Notes under the pieces: generated by a model
Told to the model about the DNA's origin: nothing
The model's database searches: none
What the model saw: only the letters and a program-made list of their open reading frames with translations
DNA from: Artocarpus heterophyllus
Taxonomy: Eukaryota > Streptophyta > Magnoliopsida > Rosales > Moraceae
Length of the DNA stretch: 64,000 nucleotides
Direction of reading: 5' to 3'
NCBI GenBank assembly: GCA_025403435.1
Contig: JAJQZP010000045.1
Span: forward strand, 1-64,000
Part shown: positions 45,936 through 56,350 of the stretch, piece after piece
Position numbering within the stretch: the stretch's first letter is position 1
Layout: the number at the start of each line of letters is the position of its first letter
Translations under genes and position numbers: made by a program

Positions 45936-47947
45936 TGTTAGACATGTATGCCCTAAGGAGTAAATATGTAATACGTTTTTGGAGACATTTTTATCAATAA
46001 AGAATTTATTCATTTATATATACCAAATCTTGTCCTCTTTACGTTCATATTTGTTAAATGTATGATAAGCAAACAGTAGTCTGAGACTATCAGTCTAAAC
46101 CTTAAGAATTGGGCATATGATGGACTGATTATGCGGATGACATGATTCTTAAGATGATGGTCTAAAACATATGATCCACAATCGAGGGAATAAAGTTGGG
46201 CGCTTTATTCATGTAAAGATTGTTATGTTGTCTATGTTCTTTTTGGGAGATGGTTTGTCTTGACCATCGGAGTTGGACTCCGTGAATAGAAACATTGGCA
46301 CGTTGTCATAGGTGACGATGTGTTGGATCGGGACATAAAGTGAATTGATTTGGATTAATAATTCTGTCTCGGCAAATCGATTCACTTTAGACATTCATTT
46401 GTATTGTATCTTAATCCTGAGATGAATAGTGGGCCCATTGTCTCGACTTGTGTCTTTTGATGTGCCAAAGGGTGACACCCACATCTCAATAGTGGTATGC
46501 ATACCGGTACGTTGGAGGCATGACTCTTGATAGCGTAGACTTGTTATTCATAGATATGGAATCCATAGCTCCTCTTTAGGAGTAATGATATCCTCTTATA
46601 TGCGTTGTCCTGTAATTGGAAAACTGGAGCGCTCAACCATTTGGATACATAGGTGTAACCGAATGGTATACTATCTTTGGATGGTAAGTTTTCTAATGGT
46701 GAGACAATGGAACGTAAGATAAAAATAATCGGGAAGGTAAGACAGAACTTGTCTTTAAGCCGATTATGGATGATCATATGGGGATGCGATACACTATGAT
46801 ATGTCATGGAGACTTAGCTACACGAGCTTCGTAATTCTATAAAGTTCGAGAGTGCAGCTCCAAGCTTTTAGTAGAGTAGCGTTGGAGTTGATAATTGTGA
46901 AATGTATATATGGGATATTGGGTTTCATAATTATCATGAGCTTGAACTTATAGGTCCATTTTGGTCCCCTTTGCTAGCTCATAAAGTCCTGTAACGACAC
47001 GACGTGCTTTTCCAATAATTGGTGACTTATGTCGAATTTATCAGATTGGTTTAAAATTTGTAAGAATCAAATAATTCATGTCTGTTTATCGGTTGAATTA
47101 ATTTTGTAAGAAATTAGTTCAAGATAAACTTGTTGAATTATTGCGATCAGATAATTCTTGTCTGTTTATCGGTTGTTTTAATTTTGGACAAATTAGAACA
47201 AGATAAACTTGTAGAATTATTGTGAATTGATTTATTTTCTTAGAGATTATCTTGATAAAGTTTGTTTTGATCAGATAACTTCTCTATTGGGTTATTTGAA
47301 TCAAAACTGAGACTTTATCCTTTAGAATCTCAGGTGGAAAATAAAAGATTCACGGAGATTTTTTCTCAGGAGTTCAGCCTGTCGGATGACGTGTTCGGCC
47401 TGCCGATGGGGCCTGTTTGGCCTACCGATCAGCGAGAGATAAGATTACATGTTTTCACGCGGATCTTATCAGATATTGATTCAAACTTGATTCTGTTTCG
47501 AGTTTTTGAGACCTAATCTTATATGGACTGACCCTAGGACCAATAGCTATAAAAAGGGAGTGAGTCTCATGATTTACTCAGATCAATTTGAGAGATTAAG
47601 AGTGATACTCTTCTAGTGAGCATCTGAAAACTCCCTGAGAGCTTTTGTTCACAAATCATGAACACTAGCTTTGGGTTCTCTCTATTGGTTGGAAGGAGAG
47701 TCACCGATGGAAGAGCTGTACGTGTGAGCCCACACTCACTCCGGTTGTAGATAGAGAATAGCAAAGAAGACCAGTTGGTTGAGGCTCTTCTGGAACGTTA
47801 CTTCTCTACACAGGTTGCGGAGGTTCTTCGGCACACTAAGGTTAGTAAGATCTGTCTAATTTATACATATAACATGTCAAACTTGTGTTTTGAAAATTAC
47901 TCTGATGAAAAATTTTTAAAATTCTGCTGCGCACTTTGTTTCCAACA
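45936..47947 (+). mobile_element. solo LTR I of the dominant copia family
   Basis: It starts TGTTAGACATG and ends TTTCCAACA, 2012 bp, with perfect 5-bp target duplication TAATG (45931-45935 and 47948-47952). It lies within the pol of the Tnt1-like element; joining the flanks restores the reading from 'MDSLM' to 'SNQTWQL'-type text. A TATA box (TATAAAAAG) lies near 47549. It has dyad words at about 47385-47440. Confidence 0.95.
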
Positions 47948-49401
47948 TAATGTCCAATCAGACTTGACAACTGGCTGAGTTACCAAAGGATAAGAAGGCC
48001 TTGCAAAATAAGTGGGTATACTGGTTAAAATATGAGCATGATAGTAGCGAAAGGTACAAGGTGAGGCTAGTGGTAAAGGTTTTCAACAGAAAAAAGGGCA
48101 TCGACTATATGGAGATCTTTCCCCATGGTGAAGTTAACCATGATTCGAATTGTTCGTGCACTTGTGGCACAAGAAGATTTGCTTTTGGAGCAAATGGATG
48201 TGAAGACATCCTTTCTTCATGGTGACTTGGAGGAAGAAATTTACATGATGCAACCGCAAGGGTTTGAAGTAAAGGGTAAGGAGAAGATAGTGTGCAAGCT
48301 TCAAAAGAGTTTGTATGGTCTCAAGTAAGCTCCTTGACATTAGTATAAAAAGTATGATAGTTTCATGAGTAGTAGTGGGTTTTGAGATGCTAGGCAAATC
48401 ACTGTTGTTATGTAGCTCGTATATCATCCTATTGCTCTATATTGATGATATGTCGATAGCTGATAGGAGCAAACAGGAAATTGACAAGTTGAAAAGGGAG
48501 TTGTTGAAGCAGTTTGCAATGATGGATTTAGGTGTTGTGAAACAAATCCTTAGGATGAGAATCACAAGGGATACTGACGTCCTAAAACTATCATAGAAGG
48601 AATATGTGCAAAAGGTGTTGAAGAGGTTCAACATGGAGAACGCAAAACTGTTGAGTACTCCTTTGGCTAGTCATTTCAGGTTGTCAAAGGAACAATCACT
48701 GTCTTTGAAGTAGAAGCGAAACCATATGGCTACGGTGCCTTTTGCTTCTACTATGGGCAATTTCATGTATGCTATGGTATCCATAAGACTAGACATTGCA
48801 CATACAGTAAGAGTTGTGAGTAGGTATATGAGTCATCCAGGCAAGTTGCATTCAGAAGCAATGAAATGGATTCTTAGGTATTTGAGAGGTACTGCAAGTC
48901 TAGCCTTGAGTTTTAGGAAGTTATTTGGGATTACAAGGTTATGTGGATGCTGACATGGCTGGTGATGTTGATGACAGAAAAAGTACTACTTGGTATGTTT
49001 ATACGGTGGGTGTTACATAATCAGTTGGCCTTTGAAGCTTCAGAAGATAGTTGCTTTTTCCACCACCAAAGCAAAGTATGTAGCAGTGATTGAAACAAGT
49101 AAGGAGATGATAAGTTTACAGTTTTTTTGTTTTTGGAAGAGATGGGTTACAAACAAGAAAGGATCATGTTGCATTATGACAGTCAAAGTGTTATTCACTT
49201 AGCGAAAAATCTTATTTGTCATGGTAGGACTAAGCATGTACAGGTGAGATATCACTTCATTAGATTGGCTTTGGAGGATAGAGTGTTGGTGCTAAGGAAG
49301 ATTCTTGGGAGTCAGAATTTGATAGATATGTTAACAAAGACAATTCTAATTAAGAAGCTACAGTTGTGCGGAACTTCAGTTAGACTTCTCTCTGAGGATT
49401 G
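47948..49401 (+). pseudogene. reverse transcriptase and RNase H of the Tnt1-like element
   Basis: 48001-48330 encodes the start of reverse transcriptase ('NKWVYWLKYEHD', 'MDVKTSFLHGDLEEEIYMMQPQGFEV'). 48375-48596 holds the YIDD active-site motif ('LLYIDDMSIADRS'). 48726-48953 continues ('VPFASTMGNFMYAMVS'). 48990-49402 encodes RNase H ('AKYVAVIETSKEM', 'LHYDSQSVIHLAKN') and ends with the stop at about 49402. Several frameshifts and stops separate these. Confidence 0.88.
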
Positions 49402-49441
49402 AGAAGTGTTTGTCGCTGCAGTGACGATGGATTAGTCTCCA

Positions 49442-49451
49442 AGTGGGAGAT
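49442..49451 (+). other. polypurine tract of the Tnt1-like element
   Basis: AGTGGGAGAT directly before TGTCAAAGG, the start of the 3' LTR. Confidence 0.7.
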
Positions 49452-50053
49452 TGTCAAAGGATATGGAGCCTAATCAAAATGAGCTTGGGTGAAGCTTGGA
49501 AGATGCAAGATTGGAGAAAGGAGGGAAAAAAAAGGTTTCGGGGCCAGGGCCATGGCACCGACGTGTTCAACAAAATCACAAAAAAGGTAATGCACAAGGC
49601 GTCGCAGCACCTCGAAGGATCTTCGCTCAATGCTACAGCACCCAAGCGCGCACGAGGAACTATTGGTTTTGTAGTAGCACCGCAATGCCAAGAAGGCAGC
49701 GCGGAGTCACACTGGTGCAATTTTTAGGTCGATTCTAAAAGGCTTTTTCTCTTGTTTCTTGTAACTATAAATGGTTAATGTTATTGGGATTTAGGTTAAC
49801 AAATTTTCTCAGAAAATTTAAAATGTGAGGCTTGGAAATATCTTTTGAGCATGAGAGAAACACAAGAGTGATTGAGTGATTTCTCCATTGCGAATTTCTT
49901 CAATTGTTTAGTGGAATCTGCAGTGATAGAAACAAGACGTAATCAAATTGGTGAACCTATATAAAAAATTCTTCGTGTGTTTTTTGCTTTCTTTTCGTTC
50001 TTTATTTTTGTTTTCTATCATATTTGCTTGGTTCGTGGCAAATTTCCACAACA
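49452..50053 (+). repeat. 3' LTR of the Tnt1-like element
   Basis: It begins TGTCAAAGG right after the polypurine tract. It contains the 'gagagaaacacaagagtg' text commonly seen in Tnt1-type LTRs and most plausibly ends at CCACAACA (50053), giving about 602 bp. The right end is inferred without a partner LTR. The open frames at 49443-49738 on both strands fall inside it and are not supported as genes. Confidence 0.6.
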
Positions 50054-50190
50054 TCGGGTTGGGCCATCGTGCCAAGATCGAGCTACCCGACGGACCTAGA
50101 ACTAAAGCCCAATTTGGCCCGTACGAAAACATGTTGGGCCAGGCCCTAGCCAAAAGAGTGGATGATATATTGGCCAAATTGACAGCCCTA
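50054..50190. mobile_element. fragment of a hAT-like MITE
   Basis: It ends GACAGCCCTA at 50190, whose complement TAGGGCTGTCAATTTGG resembles the terminal repeat of the MITE at 12790-13499. The inside is rich in GGGCC/GGCCC words. I see no convincing left terminus, so it may be truncated by, or merged with, the neighbouring LTR end. Confidence 0.4.
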
Positions 50191-50224
50191 TTTCTATCCT
50201 TTAAAATACGATCATTTAGTTTCC

Positions 50225-50232
50225 TATAAAAA
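50225..50232 (+). promoter_or_regulatory. candidate TATA box of CAC3
   Basis: TATAAAAA lies about 1.1 kb before the start codon and about 470 bases before the end of the inferred non-coding first exon. Position only; other AT-rich words could serve. Confidence 0.25.
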
Positions 50233-50254
50233 GTTGTTTTGTTAATAGGCACCT

Positions 50255-51324
50255 TGTAATAAGTCATTTGCCACCGCCTCCCAAATTCTAGAGGCAAAAA
50301 GTTCATTTCTAGAAAACCACGTACATAATAGGACCTTCTTGACATTGGGACAGTTGAGACCTCGGATACGGTTTACCCTAATTCGTGACTTTTCGTGTTT
50401 ATCTTCTTGCAGAACGTGTAGCATATCACTTTCACCCGCATGCACTGCGCGTTACTTACACTGCACTATCAGCTTTCTCCATTTCTACATTCTCTTAATT
50501 GCACGCGCTGTGTTTCTACGCCTTCCATCCAAATTGGTTGGAGTAGCTCAAAACTCAAGCAGATTTAACAACTTTCGTTATCTTCTGTTTTATTGGGTTT
50601 TCTGGAATTAAGCTGATGATCTAGACTTTTAGTGATAAAGAGACTTTTCAGCTTCTGTGCACTTCTGAACTTCAGCAGCTCTTGTTCTGAAATCTGAGGT
50701 AACCCAAAAGCTCACTTTCTGTAATTTTACAAAGAAAATTGAGGAAAAGAACATGAAAATCAATATTTAGCAGTATCAAAATATTAACTTTTGCGGTTTA
50801 TCCAAATTCTTGCTCATAATTGCGTTTGTTGCCCTCCACTTTGTGGTTTTTTCAATGTTGAGAAATAAAAAAAAAATTATGCAACTTTGTGCACGAACTC
50901 TTGAAGTAGAATTTAGTGGCTTGACATAATTGGTATGGTTATGGAACTGTAACATTTTATTTCAGAACGGATGATGTAGTTGTAGATTCTTGTTTTTGAT
51001 TAGCATTTATCTCCATGTCGTATCTAGGAAACTGCGGTTTCGGAACTATTCGTGGCCTTTTAAGAATTTTTTGTTTATTGCTGATCTTTTATTTTGGTCT
51101 GTGCCATGCTATAACTTGATGGGTTTTTCTCATTGTCTGTCATTGGCCCTTTTGTGGACTAATAATATTTTACAGTTTAATTTCATCTTGTTCCTCTTAC
51201 TTCTTTTCAGTTGAATATTGCATAGAGTAAAATGTAGATTCCAAAGAAGTTCATATCTATTTAGTCTTTATTTGAAATAATGCAGGATTGAATCTGAGGT
51301 ACGATCTGGTCTTTTTTCGTTGAG
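50255..51324 (+). other. CAC3: 5' untranslated region of CAC3 with an intron
   Basis: A non-coding exon is inferred to end at 50698 (CTGAG then GTAACC). A 587-bp T-rich intron (50699-51285) ends TGCAG, followed by a short leader 51286-51324 to the ATG. The start of transcription is not determined. Splice sites fit plant consensus, and a leader intron is common in plastid-protein genes. No protein is encoded here; small open frames such as 50990-51214 lie in the intron. Confidence 0.5.
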
Positions 51325-54300
51325 ATGAGTACTCAATCATTGTTTGTTGGAAACTGTGGGAGGAGTGGAACCAATCTTCATGGCTTTGCACAGCCCCATC
51401 TGTATTTTGGAAAGGGTATATTTGCTAGTGATTTGTTGAGTATTTCCTCAAGAAGGGCACATGGAACTTGGTCAAAAAATTCAGCTGGTTATAAGGTTGG
51501 AAACAGAAGAAAATTTTCTGTCAGTGCAAAAATTAGAAAGGGGAAGAAGCACGATTATCCATGGCCGGATAGCATTGATCCGAATCTCAGCAGTGGTCAT
51601 TTGACTTATTTGTCTAATTTCAAGCCTGTGACTGAAAAGCCAAAACCAGTAACACTAGCTTTTGAGAAGCCACTTGTTGATCTTGAGCAGAAAATAATTG
51701 AGGCAAGTAGTTTTTCTTTCACTTTGCATATTCATTACTAACGCCAGTATAGTCTTCAAAGTTGAATTGATCAAACTTGAACATCTAATCACCTTAGAGG
51801 TTTTAGTTTAAAGACCTATCTACGGTAAGGTTACCCACAGTGCATCTATTTAAATGTTGGAACTAATCAAAATCACATGACAAAAAAAGTAAGCAAAAAT
51901 ATATGACGGTTCAAAACGGTGTCCCATTGGTAGAGTACCCAACCAAAGAATTCTTATTACTTTTGTACTCTTGTAGACGTTGATATTTAGCTCTTGAATA
52001 TGAGCTTCTTTTTGTATAACGTACATGTTTTTGTCATTGAAGGTGCGAAGAATGGCTGATGAAACTGGTCTAGATTTTAGTGACCAAATTGGTGCGTTAG
52101 AGCGCAAGTATCAACAGGTGAATACTTCAGTTCTAGAGTTCCCACTTCATGTCAAACTTATCTTTTTCAGGAAACAGGAATTTCCTGGACCATCGATAAT
52201 GCTATCTTTAAGATAGCATTGTTATCAGTTTAAAGCAATTTCTACATTTACTTGCTGGAAAGGGAAACTATTAACAAGTATTATATAGAAATTAAATTAC
52301 CAGACCAAAAAAGTAATCAATACAGGTTTCTGATATAAGTCATGGCTGTGCTAATTTGAAACCAAAGCTTTGAAAACTCCGTGAAGTCAAATGAAAACTT
52401 GGAAAATTACTTGAGGTGTTCTAAGGATGATTAGGGACAAAAGGAAAGGAAAAAGTATGTAAAAATCAGAAAAAGAATTGATAAGAGAATTAAGTCCTGA
52501 CTCTTGAGACTTGAGGTATTTAGTTTATTGGCCTGATATGCTGCTAAAAAACTTCAAGAACCGACCAATCAAGCTCCAATTTTAATGTAAAAAAGAAATA
52601 TTGAATGTTAGCTTAAATATTTTCTCTTCTTCACGTTCAGGCTTTAAAAGATCTATACACCCATTTGACACCAATTCAACGGCTAACTATTGCGCGGCAT
52701 CCTAACAGGCCAACAGTTCTTGATCACATATTAAACATCACAGAAAAAGTAAGTCACTTTTTATCACATTTCTAAAGTTTGTTACAAGGTTAGATCATTA
52801 TGTAATTCTTTTTGTTTTACTATTTGACCTCTTGATGTTATAGTGGGTGGAACTTCATGGAGATCGCGCAGGTTATGATGATCCAGCTATTGTGACTGGT
52901 GTTGGAAGTATGGATGGCAGGAGTTACATGTTTATAGGCCACCAGAAAGGTAGAAATACAAAGGAGAACATTGCTCGTAACTTTGGTATGCCAACTCCAC
53001 ACGGGTAAGTTTCTAGGGCCTTTTAATTACAAAAAAAGTTTGCGGTAGGGTATTCAAAAATCAATCAATAAATAAATAAAACTTAAGGGAGGATAGTTAT
53101 GAATCGTCAGATCACATTAGCTTGTAAAAAGTACAAGTTTAATAGAACTTAATGAAAATGTGATGGTCTAGATTTTGCCTTATCCTATCAGAGAGTTCTC
53201 CTTAACCATTGAATAATTAATACTCGAAAAAAGCTCTAGAACTTTTAGTATTTATCATAATCAATATCTTCTTTCAATAAAGGAATAGTTTCTAGGCAAA
53301 ATATGATAATTTCATCTATATGTATCTCGAGATATGGGGCCCTTATTCAGCTTTATTGTAAGCATAAAGCATAAATAACTATTCTTCCTCCACAAGCGTT
53401 ATGCACCATGATTTCGATTTAGATGAAATAACAGCTCATTTAATTAAAGCATTATCTTTAAAACAGCTATCGGAAGGCTTTGCGGATGATGAGATATGCC
53501 GATCACCACAGTCTTCCAATTGTTACATTTGTTGACACTCCTGGGGCCTTTGCTGATCTAAAATCGGAGGAACTTGGTCAAGTATGTGCTCAACTTTCTC
53601 CATTTTGATGATTCCGCCAGTGTTGTTTCATATTGTTCAAATGTTCTCATGGATAAAATTCCTTCTACATTTGATTGTAGGGAGAAGCAATAGCCCATAA
53701 TTTGAGAACCATGTTTGGCCTGAAAGTGCCAATTGTAACGGTTGTGACTGGGGAAGGTGGTTCTGGCGGAGCTCTTGCCATTGCTTGTGCAAATAAACTC
53801 TTTATGCTAGAAAACTCTGCTTTCTACGTTGCAAGGTGGTGATAATTTCTTTTTTCCTGTCCTTTTAAATATATAACTTTGTGAGCTCAATATAACTTCA
53901 AACATCTCAATAGAGTCTATTTAGTTCACAAACTCCTGAAACCTCTTCACAATTAAAGTTTTTGAATGAGAAGCCTTTTTTGAGCTATAAAATGTTCTTT
54001 TCTTTTCCATTGGTGTACCTGTTATTGGTGTAATATGCTCGTTATGGCCCTGTTTCTTGGATCAGCCCTGAAGCATGTGCTGCAATATTATGGAAATCAT
54101 CTCAAGCAGCTCCTAAGGTAACAAATGATTACAATATTCTGGTTTTATTCTGATCTCTGACCACTTATGTTTAGCATGAGTTTAAAACATGTATAGGCAG
54201 CCGAAAAGCTGAGGATAACAGCTCAAGAGCATTACAGACTCAAAATTGCTGATGGCGTAATTCCTGTAAGTTTTCTCTCCTTTTTCTTCTGCATTTGATA

Positions 54301-56172
54301 TGTTTTTGTAATTTCATGAGAGATGAATATAAGTTTCATGGGGGATCCTAGAGTACTAATTTGCCAGCCATCTTTCTCAGCCACGAGGGTGGTATGACAT
54401 GACATTCATTCTATGTAACGATGACTTGTAAAAGTATAACGTGGAATTTATGTTACACATTTTTAAAGTCGTCGTTGTAAAGAATCAACGTGATATTGTG
54501 CTCCATATTTTTACATGTTACAGTGTATGACCGCTTGTCCTCAAAGGACCAAGAAAAATATACATATAGCGTGACTTGTTTTGGGGGTCGATATTTAATA
54601 CTATAGTGTACAAGAAATGCTACAACTTCAGATGGCAACCAAATAGCAAAATTGTCATCACAGGATTTATCCTAAGTAGTTTCTTCCATGCAACTTTGTT
54701 GTTTTTGCAGTCTTTTAGCTAGCACTAGAGTTGTACATATCACTATCGGATGTGCCGTTTCTGATTCTTGCAGGAGCCTCTGGGTGGTGCACATGCTGAT
54801 CCTGCATGGACTTCACAACAGATTAAGATTACGATTAACCAAGCAATGGAGGTGACTGATTTACATATTTTTTCATGGAGAAGATGTAAATAACATAAAA
54901 ACTTTCTGCTGTATTTATCATGCCTTCAACATCTTCACTAACAGTGGAAAATTGTAAAGTTGCATTCTGTCAATGTCTGCTAACACCATTAACCCGTTGC
55001 CACATGAAATCCAACCGATGAAAGAATTTTCCTTGTGGAGCATCTTTTTTGTGTGTTTATATTAGTTTTACCACTCAATAAGATGTTATTTTGTTTTTAC
55101 TTTATTAAATTTTTAGTCATCCACCACTTACAGCCATGCCAAATGCATGTAGGAACTGACAAAGATGGACCAAGATGAGTTGCTCAGCCACCGGATGCGT
55201 AAATTCCGGTCAATTGGAGGCTTCCAAGAAGGAGTACCTGTGGAGCCCAAGAGAAAAAGGAATATGAAGCTATCTGAGGTTAACATCCCAAAGACTGCTA
55301 GTATAGAGTCAGAAATTGACGATCTCAAGAAGAAGATTGTTGAAGCAAAGGGAACTTCTGATCCAGTTGTGACTGAATCAATTGAAAAACTGAAGCAAGA
55401 AGTAGACAATGAGATAACAAATGCATTCATTTCAATGGGCTTACAAGACAAGCTTAAACAAGTTAAGATGGAATTGTCTAAAGCTCCGACAGTCTCACCC
55501 AACCAGCCCCTAAATCGCGATTTAAAGGAGAAAGTGGACAAAATCATGGAAGAATTCATGCGTAATTTGTCACGGCCGGGGGCATATCTTAGCTTAAAGC
55601 ATAAGCTTGGAAAGTTTAACATGGTTAGCAAGATGATTGAGATGAAGAAGAAAAGTCAGAACCTAAAGACACATATTAACAAGAGAATTCCTTCCGAGGT
55701 AAAAGCAAAGATAGAGCTTTTAAAGAAGGCCGAGGAAAACTTATCAAAGGGTGAACCGTTCGATAAGGACTTGATGGAAGAAGTAGAGAGAACTAAGAAA
55801 GAGTTGATGGAAGTTTTGAAGTCTGCAAACTTGGAGATTGTTGGAGTGACCAAGAGAAAAAAGGTTTCCACAACATCTCAAGAGTTGAAGGAGAAGGTGG
55901 AACACTTGAACAAAGAGATTCATGAGGAAATTGAGAAGGCAATAAACCAAGCTGGTCTTAATGGGAAAGTTGAGGAGTTGAAGGCAATTAGAGAAAAGGG
56001 CTTAAGTGAAAAAGATATACAAGAATTGGAAGCAGAGCTGAAGGAAGAGATTCTTGCTGCCTTGGATAGCAAGAAACTGAAGGAAAAGGTTGAGAGTCTA
56101 AGATTGGAGTTGACACCAACCAAGGAAGGAGCTTCGGAAGGAAATCGTGGTGTTGAAAATGGAAGACTTTAG
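51325..56172 (+). CDS. CAC3: acetyl-CoA carboxylase carboxyltransferase alpha subunit, plastid
   Basis: This is the nuclear gene for the alpha subunit of the multi-subunit plastid enzyme. With the plastid-encoded beta subunit (AccD) it moves the carboxyl group from biotin to acetyl-CoA, giving malonyl-CoA for fatty-acid synthesis. Inferred exons: 51325-51702, 52043-52117, 52641-52748, 52844-53004, 53467-53581, 53681-53835, 54066-54117, 54197-54265, 54774-54851, 55153-56172. They join in frame to 736 codons plus stop, close to the length of other plant homologues. Residues 1 to about 65 are rich in serine and arginine, as in a chloroplast transit peptide. The conserved carboxyltransferase domain spans about 105-430, with '[17 protein letters not shown]' (about 190-206), 'DTPGA', the glycine-rich GEGGSGGA (303-310) and '[10 protein letters not shown]'. 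The last exon (from residue 398) adds a long lysine- and glutamate-rich, probably coiled-coil tail seen in plants and absent from short bacterial AccA. Intron 1 begins GC, not GT. The 5' end is close to transposon DNA, but the frame is intact. Confidence 0.95.
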
Positions 56173-56350
56173 ATTTTGACATAAGAGGATGTGTAGCAGT
56201 TGGAAATCAACATCATATATTTATATATGTATTGATTTTTTTTATTTGTTTGAATCTCACTTGCCCAGTTGTGAGATGTTTTTGTAAGGCTGTCTTGTAT
56301 TTAAACTCTAATAATTCTCTGTATTGCAATATTTTTCCTTATTCAATGGA
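56173..56350 (+). terminator. CAC3: 3' untranslated region of CAC3
   Basis: Sequence after the stop is T-rich, with TTTGTAAG-type elements and an AATAAT word at 56310-56315 that could act as a polyadenylation signal. The cleavage site is not determined. Confidence 0.4.

Larger units (their letters stand above)
44014..50053 (+). mobile_element. decayed Tnt1-like copia element, split by solo LTR I
   Basis: It is a different copia family from elements 1-4. From left to right it has gag remnant, protease region, integrase, then after the solo LTR reverse transcriptase, RNase H, polypurine tract and a 3' LTR of about 600 bp. No 5' LTR or primer site is seen. The protein style ('LLHADLWGP', 'NYYVTFINDSSKKVWVYFLK', 'CKLQKSLYGLK') matches the Tnt1/Tork group. 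It has many stops and frameshifts. Confidence 0.85.

Noticed and set aside
49443..49738. Overlapping frames on both strands (about 73-94 codons)
   Set aside because: They lie within the 3' LTR of the Tnt1-like element and show no recognisable domain. The open frames on both strands follow from GC-rich composition.
55128..55631. 167-codon frame on the minus strand
   Set aside because: It is the antisense shadow of the lysine/glutamate-rich last exon of CAC3.
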